A DNA stretch of 37,464 nucleotides from Candidatus Methanoplasma sp. (GCA_031256955.1 JAIRPP010000017.1:1-37464), one strand, 5' to 3'; positions 16,683-24,010 are shown, counted from the stretch's first letter. Notes: generated by a model from the letters alone, not told the origin. Program-made: numbers and translations.

Positions 16683-16853
16683 ATGGCAACCAGATCTTTC
16701 CATGAGATGATGGTCATAGACACGGACGAGAAGCTCCAGAACCTCATCCTCGCGTTCGAGGACAGGAAGAAGAGAGGGCCCTACGTGCCCACCACCAACG
16801 TCTTCAAGGAGCTTGAAGAGAGCGAGAAAAAGATAAAGGACATTCGGTTCTGA
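16683..16853 (+). CDS. Putative antitoxin of a GNAT toxin-antitoxin pair, copy 2 (56 residues)
   Basis: This is the operon copy of the short charged peptide. Its stop TGA shares the A with the ATG of the acetyltransferase (TGATG at 16851-16855), the tight coupling typical of antitoxin-first toxin-antitoxin operons. The conserved block KRGPYVPTTNVFKELEE followed by a lysine-rich helix could wrap the partner. Lack of a clear DNA-binding motif is unusual for a type II antitoxin, so autoregulation is uncertain. Functional naming is inference from gene order and from known GNAT toxins (TacT, AtaT families); the peptide itself I cannot place in a named family. Confidence 0.7.
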   Translation: MATRSFHEMMVIDTDEKLQNLILAFEDRKKRGPYVPTTNVFKELEESEKKIKDIRF

Positions 16854-17395
16854 TGGACTACACGATTCACAGTCTTCGCAAGATTGTGACTAACAACGGC
16901 GAGGACTGGACTAAATCTTTTTTGTCCACCTTCGAATGCTCCAAGGGGCGGGATGCGGAAAGCTTCCTCAAAGAAAAGTCTATAGAATACGAGGAGAGAG
17001 GGATCTCTAGGACGTATCTCGCATTGAGAGAGGATGAGTCTGGAAAGAGCGAGATAATGGGATATTTCTCGTTGGCGATCAAATGCCTTAAAATCGATGA
17101 TAAAAGGCACAAAGCTATGCCAGACGACCTCATGGCTCTGCTCAACACGGACAGGGGCATAGCCCAGGCGTATCTCCTCGGGCAGCTCGCGAGGGCGGAC
17201 GGCGCCCAGAAGGGGCTCGGCGCAGCTATGATCAGCCGTGCGCTCGAGATGTTCAAGGCCAGCAGCGACATCGTGGGATGCATGACGGTGCGCTTGGACT
17301 GCAAAGACGATCTGATCCCATATTATGAATCCATAGGGTTCAGGCGCATAGGCGGGCACTACAACGATCTGAACCAGATGGTTACGATCCTGTGA
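16853..17395 (+). CDS. GNAT acetyltransferase, probable toxin
   Basis: The 180-residue protein has the GNAT fold landmarks: a central strand (IMGYFSLAIKCLKI), the LLGQLARADGAQKGLGAAMI segment with the acetyl-CoA pyrophosphate loop QKGLGA at 119-124, and the C-terminal IPYYESIGFRRIG with tyrosines 157-158. The order, including the interrupted region between strand and loop, is that of TacT/AtaT-like toxins that acetylate aminoacyl-tRNA, rather than of RimI-type protein acetylases. Base composition is clearly more AT-rich than the neighbouring genes, a sign of transfer. It overlaps the upstream antitoxin by one base. An ordinary small-molecule acetyltransferase role remains possible. No transfer genes or attachment sites are visible around it. 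Confidence 0.85.
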   Translation: MDYTIHSLRKIVTNNGEDWTKSFLSTFECSKGRDAESFLKEKSIEYEERGISRTYLALREDESGKSEIMGYFSLAIKCLKIDDKRHKAMPDDLMALLNTDRGIAQAYLLGQLARADGAQKGLGAAMISRALEMFKASSDIVGCMTVRLDCKDDLIPYYESIGFRRIGGHYNDLNQMVTIL

Positions 17396-17475
17396 CTCTG
17401 TTTGTCGCTCGTGGGATCTTTCCCTCTCAGTGAGGAGTGCTCCGGGCCCCATGCCCTCATCTGTCTCGCGGATGC

Positions 17476-17493
17476 GCGGATCTGTCTATCCGC
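17476..17493. terminator. Hairpin downstream of the GNAT gene
   Basis: GCGGAT-ctgtct-ATCCGC is a perfect 6-bp stem with a 6-base loop, 80 bases past the stop of the GNAT gene and before the U32 promoter. It has no T-run, so a terminator role is tentative. The rest of 17396-17520 holds nothing recognisable. Confidence 0.3.
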
Positions 17494-17526
17494 CATGTGT
17501 GGCCGCGCTCCCCTATCGAGCGGGAA

Positions 17527-17535
17527 AGATATTAT
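17527..17535 (+). promoter_or_regulatory. TATA box of the U32 gene
   Basis: AGATATTAT is centred 28 bases before the GTG at 17559, which fits a leaderless GTG-initiated message. Confidence 0.45.
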
Positions 17536-17558
17536 CTTTGCACGCGATCCCCCGCGGA

Positions 17559-19454
17559 GTGGAGATAGTTTCGCCGGCCGGGTCCCCCGAGGGGCTCGCG
17601 GCATCGATCAAGGGCGGGTGCGACGCCGTTTACCTGGGCGGGAAGGCCTTCAGCGCCAGGGCGTTCTCCGACAATTTCACTGACAGGGAGCTCGAGGGCG
17701 CCGTCGGGTACGCGCACGACCGCGGGGTGAAGGTCTACGTCGCGGTCAACACGCTGATCAAGGACTCCGAGATGAGCGACGCGGTGTCGTACGTCTCGTT
17801 CCTCAGGGACGTGGGCGCGGACGCGGTCATAGTGCAGGACCTCGGCCTCCTGAGCGCCATACGCAGGATAGACATCCGCAAGCACGCCTCCACGCAGATG
17901 GGGGTCCACACCCGCGAGGGGCTGGAGTGGTGCGCCGACAACGGCCTGGACAGGGCGGTCCTCGCCAGGGAGCTCACGTTCGGCGAGCTGGAGCGCATCC
18001 TGGACGGGTCCCCGGTTGAGGCGGAGGTGTTCGTCCAGGGGGCGCTGTGCTACAGCCTCTCGGGCGGATGCCTGTTCTCCAGCGCGATGGGGGGCAGGAG
18101 CGGCAACCGCGGGCAGTGCGCCCAGCCCTGCAGGAAGAGGTACTCCATGGCGGACAGGTCGGGGTACATCGTCAGCGGCGCGGACATATACGGGGCGGAC
18201 TGGCTCGGGAGGCTGGAGGGCATAGGGGTCGCCGCCGCCAAGATCGAGGGCAGGATGAGGAGCCCCGCCTACGCGTACCTCTCGGCCAGGGTGTATTCCA
18301 CGGCGAACGCGGGCTCCATCGACGAGGAGGCCCTAGGCCTCCTGAAGACCGTGTTCAACAGGGGGTTCTGCGAGGGGTACCTCCCCGGGGTGGAGTCCCC
18401 GGTCAGGTTCAACCACGCCGACAACCGCGGGTTCTTCCTGGGAAGGGCGGAGGTCCGCGACAGGAGGCTGGACGCGGGCTCCCTCTGCGAGCCCATAGGC
18501 GCGGGCGAGGGGATATCGCTCTTCCGCGGGGACGAGAAGTCCGGCGGGTTCAAGGTGGCGGACCCGTCGCGCCCCGTCGCGCCGTTCGGCATCGCGGACG
18601 GGGAGTACGACGTGTACCGCACGTACGACCCCAGGATAGACGAGGTCAAGAACCTCGTGGGGCCTGCGCCGAAGCTGACTGGAAGCTCCAAGAGGGCGCC
18701 GTCCAAGCATCGCCCCCCGGAGTGCGTGCGCGCGCCCAACGGGCGCTGCGACCTCTCGTTCTACATAAGCGGCATGAAGGCCCTCGGCGAGGTCCTCGGC
18801 TACGCCGACAGGGTGTATTTCGACGCGGGGCCCCGCCTGGAGGAGGCCAGGGAGGCCTGCGAGGCGGCGGGGGTGGAGATGGTGGCGCACCTGCCCAGGT
18901 TCTCCCCGGAGATCCTGCGCATGGGCGGCGCGGTGATGGCCAACACCGTCGGCCAGGTGGAGGAGGGGCATGATGGCAGAGTGTACGGGAGCCACCACAT
19001 GAACGCGTTCAACTCCGACTTCCCCCGCGGGCTCCTCTACCAGGCGACCCTGTCCCCCGAGCTCTCCAAGGCGGAGATGGAGCATCTGGCTGGGCATTTC
19101 CCGGGCAGGATCGAGGCCTTGGCGTTCGGCAGGATCGAGGTCATGTGCACCAGGGACCCGGGGATGGCGGCGGGGTCCATGGCGGACGAGGCGGGGCGCG
19201 AGTTCCCCGTGTACAGGGACTCCTTCGGCCTGTCCCACTTCCTGAACTCGTCGGACCTGCTGCTGCTCCCGTACCTGAGGGAGCTGAAGGCCATGGGGAT
19301 CGATTCCATCGGCGTGGACCTCAGGAGGCGGCCGCCGGAGCTCGCCCGCGTCGTCGCCAAGGCCTACGCCGCGGAAGACGTCTCGAAGAAGGGCAGGATA
19401 ACCGAGATGTGCGGCGCGATAAACTACGGGGCGTACCTCAAGGGGATAAGCTAA
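17559..19454 (+). CDS. U32 family protein (RlhA/TrhP-like), GTG start
   Basis: This 631-residue protein belongs to the U32 'peptidase' family, whose studied members are oxygen-independent hydroxylases of RNA bases or ubiquinone precursors. The N-terminus VEIVSPAGSPEGL and GCDAVYLGG are the family start. Four cysteines (164, 171, 187, 191) in GALCYSLSGGC and RGQCAQPC match the iron-sulfur ligands of UbiU/UbiV-type members. A second domain (from about 425) has the HHMNAFNSD stretch seen in long U32 proteins. The frame is open well upstream, but GTG 17559 has a TATA box at leaderless distance and gives the family N-terminus. Likely target is rRNA or tRNA; this is inference. Confidence 0.88.
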   Translation: MEIVSPAGSPEGLAASIKGGCDAVYLGGKAFSARAFSDNFTDRELEGAVGYAHDRGVKVYVAVNTLIKDSEMSDAVSYVSFLRDVGADAVIVQDLGLLSAIRRIDIRKHASTQMGVHTREGLEWCADNGLDRAVLARELTFGELERILDGSPVEAEVFVQGALCYSLSGGCLFSSAMGGRSGNRGQCAQPCRKRYSMADRSGYIVSGADIYGADWLGRLEGIGVAAAKIEGRMRSPAYAYLSARVYSTANAGSIDEEALGLLKTVFNRGFCEGYLPGVESPVRFNHADNRGFFLGRAEVRDRRLDAGSLCEPIGAGEGISLFRGDEKSGGFKVADPSRPVAPFGIADGEYDVYRTYDPRIDEVKNLVGPAPKLTGSSKRAPSKHRPPECVRAPNGRCDLSFYISGMKALGEVLGYADRVYFDAGPRLEEAREACEAAGVEMVAHLPRFSPEILRMGGAVMANTVGQVEEGHDGRVYGSHHMNAFNSDFPRGLLYQATLSPELSKAEMEHLAGHFPGRIEALAFGRIEVMCTRDPGMAAGSMADEAGREFPVYRDSFGLSHFLNSSDLLLLPYLRELKAMGIDSIGVDLRRRPPELARVVAKAYAAEDVSKKGRITEMCGAINYGAYLKGIS

Positions 19455-19474
19455 CCAGCTAACTGCATCCGAAT

Positions 19475-19483
19475 GCTTTATCC
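19475..19483 (+). promoter_or_regulatory. TATA box of the pilin-like pair
   Basis: GCTTTATCC is centred 28 bases before the ATG at 19507 (leaderless spacing) and only about 7 bases before the upstream ATG at 19486, which favours the later start. Confidence 0.45.
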
Positions 19484-19506
19484 GCATGCGGGTCGAAGGG
19501 CCCCGC

Positions 19507-19905
19507 ATGCGTAAGGATAAGAACGGCGGGTTCGGGTTCCCGGAGGCGGTCATGGCGATGATGGTGGTCTCCCTCGCGCTGACCGCCTACCTGGGCTTCT
19601 TCGCCTCCTCCGCCGCGGCGGGAGGCGCCCCATCGATAGACAGGGGGATCGCGGACGGGGTGTCCGTGGTCTCGGGCTCCGTGTCCGGGGACCTTTCAGA
19701 CGATCTGCGGGCCCTGGTGGAGAAGAGGGGGTACAGAGGGGCCTCGGTCAGGTGCTACGACCCGTGCGGCGCCGCCTCGGGGTCCCTCGAGTTCTCGACG
19801 GGATCGATGGACGGCAGGGTCTACGGGGAGCGCTTCCTCAGGGCGGTCCCGTCGGACGACGGCAGGGCGATACCCCTGGTGTTCGAGGCGGCGGTATGCG
19901 CATAA
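19507..19905 (+). CDS. Type IV pilin-like protein with bacterial-style prepilin N-terminus
   Basis: The 132-residue protein starts MRKDKNGGFGFPEAVMAMMV. Cleavage after Gly8 would leave Phe at +1 and Glu at +5 followed by about 20 hydrophobic residues, the exact pattern of type IV prepilins (G-F-x-x-x-E). A short extracellular part with a Cys pair (CYDPC) follows. It should be processed by a prepilin peptidase and assembled or displayed by the TadA/TadC-type machine encoded 3.4 kb away on the other strand. It overlaps the next gene by 10 bases. I do not recognise a named pilin family; the prediction rests on the N-terminus. Confidence 0.72.
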   Translation: MRKDKNGGFGFPEAVMAMMVVSLALTAYLGFFASSAAAGGAPSIDRGIADGVSVVSGSVSGDLSDDLRALVEKRGYRGASVRCYDPCGAASGSLEFSTGSMDGRVYGERFLRAVPSDDGRAIPLVFEAAVCA

Positions 19906-20336
19906 GGTGCCGCGGCGGGATGACCGCCACCATGGACGCGATGATCTTCCTGGCGGTGATCACCGTCGCCGTCGGGGCGGCGCACTCCATGTCCGCGGGC
20001 CAGGGCGCGGAGGGCGACGCGTCGGAGATAGCCGACGCGCTCTTCTCGGCCAAGGTCAGGATCTCGGACGCGACGAGCGTGGACGACGGGCTGATCCTGC
20101 CCCTGACCGACATAATCGCCGCCAGGATGGCGGCGGGGGACGGGGCGGCGGCGGAGTATGCGGAGAAGGTCCTGGACAGGCTGTTCGAGCGCCCGGGCGC
20201 GTACAGCCTGGAGCTGGAGTACGGGGGGTCGCATATAGCCGCGGGGACGGGGGCGGGGCGCCCCGCGTCGTGGTGCGAGCGGGACGTGGCGGTCGAGTAC
20301 GGGGGGTCGCTGCGCGCGACCCTCCGCATCTACTGA
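19896..20336 (+). CDS. Second pilin-like or filament-associated membrane protein
   Basis: This 146-residue protein has a short basic N-terminus (MRIRCRGGM) followed by TATMDAMIFLAVITVAVG, a single hydrophobic helix, and a soluble extracellular domain. The GG before the helix resembles the archaeal class III signal peptide, although Asp14 rather than Glu is near the helix start. It overlaps the first pilin-like gene by 10 bases, so the two are co-translated and may form a heteromer as minor pilins do. Its TGA abuts the TGA of the convergent phosphoglycerate mutase (TGATCA) with no spacer. Confidence 0.68.
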   Translation: MRIRCRGGMTATMDAMIFLAVITVAVGAAHSMSAGQGAEGDASEIADALFSAKVRISDATSVDDGLILPLTDIIAARMAAGDGAAAEYAEKVLDRLFERPGAYSLELEYGGSHIAAGTGAGRPASWCERDVAVEYGGSLRATLRIY

Positions 20337-21572
20337 TCAGGCGCCGAACTTCTCCACCCTGTCCGCGAGGTCCATGCATATCGGGACTATCTGCCTCCCG
20401 GCTATGCGGCCTATCCTCCCGTGGGCGCAACCGGACTCGCTGAACACGGACGCGTCGTCCATCACGTTGCCGGGCGTGTATATCGCTATCGGCACGGGGT
20501 CCCCGCTGTGGTCTCCCAGGGAGCAGGGCGTGCTGTGGTCCGCGGTGAACGCGACCACCAGGTCCGGGGGGAAGCCCTCCCTGAGGACCCCCGCCATCTC
20601 GTCGAGGCGGGATATCACGTCGCACTTCAGGCGCGGGTCCCTGTCGTGGCCCGCCACGTCGGGGGCCTTGCAATTCATTAGGACGAAGTCGTACCTCTCC
20701 AGGGCCGCCATGGCCGCCCTCATCTTGGCGGAGAAGTCCGAGCCTGCCCCACCGGTGCACTCCGGCGGGAGATCCAGCACGTCGAGCCCGCACACCCCGC
20801 ATATGCCCTTTATCATCCCGACCCCGGCGACGCACGCCGCGGACATCCCGTGGATCTCGGGGAAAGGCCTGATGTGGGGGAACTCTCCCGCCCCGCGGGG
20901 GACCAGCACGTTGGCGGGGGGCTTGCCCTCCGCGATCCTCCTCCTGTTGACCGGGTGGTCCCTCATGGCGCCATAGGACCTCCTGACGAACTCGTTCAGG
21001 ATGCGGGCGGTGCGCTCGGCCTCCGGGACTCTGCCCCTGGATTGAAGTATCGGCCCCTCCTCGTGGGGGTCCGCGTCGGTGACCCTGGCGTCCAGGCCCT
21101 CCCCCCTCAGGATCAGCGCGGCCCTGTGCTCGGTGCCCGCCCTGACCAGCGCCTCCGCCCCGTCTATCTCCATGCCGTCCAGTGCGGACAGGAGCTCCTC
21201 GGTATCGGGCTTGTCCACCCTGCCGGCGCGGCGGTCGGTTATGCGGAGGGAGTCGTCGCAGGTGGAGAAGTTGCATCTGAACGCCACGTCCCCGGGCCTG
21301 CCTATGAGGCCTATGCCGGCGGCCTCGAACGGCCCCCTCCCGGTGTACTCCCTCAAAGGGTCGTAGCCCAGTATGGACAGGTGCGACGTGTCGCTCCCGG
21401 GCCTCACGCCGGGCGCGACGGTGTCGCACGTCCCGGCCGTCCCGTGCTTCGTGAACCAGTCCAGGTTGGGGGTCTCCGTGGCCTGCAGGGGGGTCAGCCC
21501 CCCGAGCTCCTCGCACCCCCGGTCCCCCAGACCGTCCATGACCACGATGAGGATCCTCTTCTTGGAGGACAT
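20337..21572 (-). CDS. apgM: 2,3-bisphosphoglycerate-independent phosphoglycerate mutase, archaeal type
   Basis: ApgM interconverts 3- and 2-phosphoglycerate in glycolysis and gluconeogenesis. The N-terminal metal motif VMDGLGD (11-17), the region PGSDTSHLSILGYDP (about 58-72) carrying the nucleophilic serine, and the C-terminal metal ligands ADHSTPCSLGDHSGDPVPI identify this alkaline-phosphatase superfamily member. The 411-residue length is normal. The ATG at 21572 shares its A with the stop of the flavoprotein gene (TGATG), so it depends on translation of that gene. The upstream extension of the open frame is the shadow of the flavoprotein. Confidence 0.95.
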   Translation of the reverse strand: MSSKKRILIVVMDGLGDRGCEELGGLTPLQATETPNLDWFTKHGTAGTCDTVAPGVRPGSDTSHLSILGYDPLREYTGRGPFEAAGIGLIGRPGDVAFRCNFSTCDDSLRITDRRAGRVDKPDTEELLSALDGMEIDGAEALVRAGTEHRAALILRGEGLDARVTDADPHEEGPILQSRGRVPEAERTARILNEFVRRSYGAMRDHPVNRRRIAEGKPPANVLVPRGAGEFPHIRPFPEIHGMSAACVAGVGMIKGICGVCGLDVLDLPPECTGGAGSDFSAKMRAAMAALERYDFVLMNCKAPDVAGHDRDPRLKCDVISRLDEMAGVLREGFPPDLVVAFTADHSTPCSLGDHSGDPVPIAIYTPGNVMDDASVFSESGCAHGRIGRIAGRQIVPICMDLADRVEKFGA

Positions 21573-22153
21573 CAGTCCCCGCCCCCTATCCTGCGGAGGA
21601 TCCATGCCATGTTGGAGCCCAGGTCCCTCATCGTGCGCGCGCCCTCGGCGTCGGAGGCGAAGTCCCCCTCCTTCTGCGAGAGGCTCATATTCCAATAGGA
21701 GGAGCCCACGGTGAGCATGCCGCTGATGGCGAAGAAGTGGTTGATGGAGTCCAGGGTGTGGATGGAGCCTGCGCGCCGGGCGGGCGACACCGCCGCCCCG
21801 ACCTTCCTGTTGAGGGCCATCCCGGAGGCCCTCGTGACGTACCCGGCGCGGTCTATGAGCGCCTTGGCCTCGGAGGTGAGGTCCGAGAAGTAGGTGGGCG
21901 ACCCGATGATTATGCCGTCGGCGGCGGCCATCCTCTCTATGCACGCGTTGATCCCGTCGCCCCCGTAGGCGCACTTCAGGTCCTTCTTCTTGAAGCAGGA
22001 CCCGCAGGCCCTGCATCCGCGCAGGTCCCTGCCGCCGACCTGCACGGCCTCCGTGGCTATGCCTTCGGATTCGAGGACCCCTAGGACCTCCCTTATCATC
22101 CCGGCCGTGTTCCCGTTCTCCCTGGGGCTGCAGTTGAAAGCGACTACGTTCAT
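21572..22153 (-). CDS. Iron-sulfur flavoprotein (Isf / FMN reductase family)
   Basis: The 193-residue flavodoxin-like protein binds FMN (FNCSPRENGNTAG near the N-terminus, GSPTYFSD later) and a [4Fe-4S] cluster through the compact motif C47-x2-C50-x2-C53-x7-C61. Isf proteins of methanogens take electrons from ferredoxin and can reduce oxygen or peroxide; the present substrate is unknown. The start at ATG 22153 has CGGAGAA (22159-22165) at five bases and a TATA-like ATTTTATC at 22191-22198. It is translationally coupled to apgM, which may be only genomic compactness. Confidence 0.92.
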   Translation of the reverse strand: MNVVAFNCSPRENGNTAGMIREVLGVLESEGIATEAVQVGGRDLRGCRACGSCFKKKDLKCAYGGDGINACIERMAAADGIIIGSPTYFSDLTSEAKALIDRAGYVTRASGMALNRKVGAAVSPARRAGSIHTLDSINHFFAISGMLTVGSSYWNMSLSQKEGDFASDAEGARTMRDLGSNMAWILRRIGGGD

Positions 22154-22190
22154 GGCGATTCTCCGCGACTGTCGGTATCCCATGCATGTA

Positions 22191-22198
22191 GATAAAAT
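22191..22198 (-). promoter_or_regulatory. TATA box of the flavoprotein-apgM operon
   Basis: ATTTTATC on the minus strand lies about 41 bases before ATG 22153, giving a leader of about 16 bases that contains CGGAGAA. Confidence 0.45.
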
Positions 22199-22266
22199 GA
22201 GGGACACCCGAGTTTGGCGCTTTCGAAGCATATCGAGAAAGAACCGCTATCTGGCCCCCGCAACGT

Positions 22267-22273
22267 TTTATAA
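22267..22273 (+). promoter_or_regulatory. TATA box of the NYN operon
   Basis: TTTATAA is centred 26 bases before GTG 22296, the leaderless distance, supporting the GTG start over the internal ATG at 22332. Confidence 0.5.
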
Positions 22274-22295
22274 CCCGCCGCCGCGATCCGTTGGC

Positions 22296-22850
22296 GTGAC
22301 GCTACTCTCCGACAGCCCGCACGACCGCGTGATGGTTTTCATAGACCTCAGGAACGTCCTGAAGAGCTCCGAGATCCCGGGCCTGGACCTTCCGCTGGAC
22401 CTCTACAGGCTCTCCCTGGACATGGCCGGCGGGAGGAGGCTCGTCGCCGCGTACGTCTTCGACACCAGGGCCCCGTACGGGGAGGAGGACAGGGCGCACA
22501 GGATGCACGACCGCCTCAGGTTCCTGGGCTTCAGGGTGGTCGCCAGGGAGTCCTACGACCCCAGCAGGAGGGAGCAGAAGGAGGTGGACGTGGCCATGGG
22601 CTGCGAGATGGTGGCCCACGCGCTCAAGGACAACTTCGACGTGGCCGTGGTCGTCAGCGGGGACAGGGACTTCGTGCCCGCGATACAGCACGTGCAGTCC
22701 GCCGGGAAGAGGGTGGAGGTGGCGGCGTTCCACGAGGCGTTCTCGAAGGAGATGCTCAAGTCGTGCGACAGGTACCGCATGCTGGATTCCGTCCCGCTGC
22801 TCAGGATGGACGGCCCCGCCGCGGGCGGCGCCGGGGGGGATGGGGCATGA
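22296..22850 (+). CDS. NYN-domain (LabA-like PIN superfamily) ribonuclease, GTG start
   Basis: The 184-residue protein has the NYN/PIN active-site acidic residues in order: Asp17 and Asn20 in VFIDLRNV, Asp98 in KEVDVAMGCEMV, and Asp123/Asp125 in VVSGDRDFVPAI. NYN proteins are metal-dependent RNases, often for tRNA or rRNA processing or decay. GTG 22296 is chosen because a TATA box lies 26 bases upstream. Its stop overlaps the start of a coiled-coil protein gene (ATGA), suggesting the two act together. Confidence 0.9.
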   Translation: MTLLSDSPHDRVMVFIDLRNVLKSSEIPGLDLPLDLYRLSLDMAGGRRLVAAYVFDTRAPYGEEDRAHRMHDRLRFLGFRVVARESYDPSRREQKEVDVAMGCEMVAHALKDNFDVAVVVSGDRDFVPAIQHVQSAGKRVEVAAFHEAFSKEMLKSCDRYRMLDSVPLLRMDGPAAGGAGGDGA

Positions 22851-23725
22851 CGGGGGGCAAGAAGGACTGGCTGGCCTTCCAGAGGGAGCTGATCGAGAGC
22901 GGGGCCATAAGCGAGGAGGATCTGGACGAGTTCAACGGGAAGGTCGAGATATTGAGCTTCTCGAGGGCGGGCGGCGCGGGGGCCCTCCGCGCCGACTTCA
23001 ACGGGACGCACGCGTTCCTGCGCGGGGCGGACGCGGCGGGCGACGGGGGCGAGTGGATCTGCCGCCTGGAGAAGAGCGGCGGGGCGTACATCGCGTCCCC
23101 CATAAGGAAGGTGGACGCGTCGTTCTTCATGGAGCTGAAGAGCCACCAGGCGGAGGAGGTCGCGAAGGCCCTCTGGAAGAGCCGCAGGGCGGACATGGAG
23201 CAGATCATAGCGGAGCATTGCCGCGGGCTGCTCGCGGAGGAGGCGGAGCCGGGCGCGGGGGACGAGGCCGAAAGCCTCCGGAGGGAGATCGGGGAGCTCA
23301 GGGCCGAGAGGGACTCCCTTATGGAGAGGCTGGCGGAGGCGGAATCGCTGAGGCGCGAGAGGGACGGGCTCAGAGAGAGGCTCGAAGCGGGAGCCGCCGC
23401 GGCGGACTACCCCGCAATCCGGTCGGAGGTCGCGGCCGAGGAGCGGCCGCAGGCGGCGCCAGCCCCTGCGGGGCAGGAGGCGGCCAGGAGGGTCTCCGAG
23501 GACGCGATCGAGAGTTCGCTGTTCACACCGGGGAAGTGCTTCGTCCACGTCAGCCTGGACCTGGAGACGATGGCAGTCCGCCCGCACGGCTACGGGACCG
23601 CGATATGCGTCGGGAACAGGATCCGCCTGGCGGGCCTGAACGCGATCTCCCCGTTCGCGGGCGAGCGCGACCTCGCCTGCCGGCGCGGCCCGGACGGGGC
23701 CGTGACGATCCGCCTGAAAAGCTGA
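22847..23725 (+). CDS. Coiled-coil protein coupled to the NYN nuclease
   Basis: This 292-residue protein is unrecognised. It has a folded N-terminal region (1-115; a mixed alpha/beta part with VEILSFSRAGG and GGAYIASPIRK), a central coiled coil of heptads rich in Glu, Arg and Leu (about 140-185, for example ESLRREIGELRAERDSLMER), a Pro/Ala linker, and a small C-terminal domain (about 220-292). It begins on the last bases of the NYN gene (ATGA), so stoichiometric production is likely; a substrate adaptor or inhibitor of the nuclease is a reasonable guess only. No membrane segments. Confidence 0.75.
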   Translation: MTGGKKDWLAFQRELIESGAISEEDLDEFNGKVEILSFSRAGGAGALRADFNGTHAFLRGADAAGDGGEWICRLEKSGGAYIASPIRKVDASFFMELKSHQAEEVAKALWKSRRADMEQIIAEHCRGLLAEEAEPGAGDEAESLRREIGELRAERDSLMERLAEAESLRRERDGLRERLEAGAAAADYPAIRSEVAAEERPQAAPAPAGQEAARRVSEDAIESSLFTPGKCFVHVSLDLETMAVRPHGYGTAICVGNRIRLAGLNAISPFAGERDLACRRGPDGAVTIRLKS

Positions 23726-23778
23726 CGGAGAGAGGCCGCGGGGCGGGCGGATGCGCATGGCGGGCGAAGGATGCATGA

Positions 23779-23788
23779 TGAAAAAGGG
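23779..23788 (-). terminator. T-run terminator of tRNA-Gly
   Basis: CCCTTTTTCA on the minus strand begins about 10 bases after the tRNA 3' end, a simple oligo-T archaeal termination signal. Confidence 0.45.
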
Positions 23789-23797
23789 AAGGTGAGT

Positions 23798-23869
23798 GCG
23801 GACGTCGGGATTCGAACCCGAGTTCTAACCTTGGCAAGGTCAAGTGATAACCAGCTACACTACGTCCAC
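23798..23869 (-). tRNA. tRNA-Gly, anticodon GCC
   Basis: The 72-nt minus-strand sequence folds as a cloverleaf: acceptor GTGGACG with CGTCCGC, D stem GTGT/TCAC-like, anticodon stem TGACC/GGTTA with loop TTGCCAA (anticodon GCC), and T stem TCGGG-TTCGAAT-CCCGA. The discriminator base is A and CCA is not encoded, as is usual for archaea with a CCA-adding enzyme. No intron is present. A TATA box lies about 30 bases upstream and a T-run follows it. Confidence 0.95.
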
Positions 23870-23895
23870 GGTTGTCCCTCCAGATCCTCTTTCCC

Positions 23896-23904
23896 GATAT
23901 AAAG
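23896..23904 (-). promoter_or_regulatory. TATA box of tRNA-Gly
   Basis: CTTTATATC on the minus strand is centred about 31 bases before the tRNA 5' end. The DEAD-box gene is divergent, with its own ATATTAAAT at 23921-23929. Confidence 0.55.
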
Positions 23905-24010
23905 TTTCCGTCAGGCGAGCATATTAAATCCGGGATGCGATCCGGTATCGAAATTAAGGTGTCTGCGTTAAAGTCGCAGGCGGTTTGATTCACAGATCAG
24001 TGATGCGTAT

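Noticed and set aside
16495-16710. Open frame between the antitoxin copies
   Set aside because: No Shine-Dalgarno, no recognisable content, and it overlaps the promoter and start of copy 2.
17430-17558. N-terminal extension of the U32 protein
   Set aside because: The extra residues are not like the family, and the TATA box at 17527-17535 lies inside the extension.
16140-17560. GNAT module as part of a complete integrated element
   Set aside because: No integrase, attachment repeats or tRNA target flank it; only composition and duplication suggest transfer.
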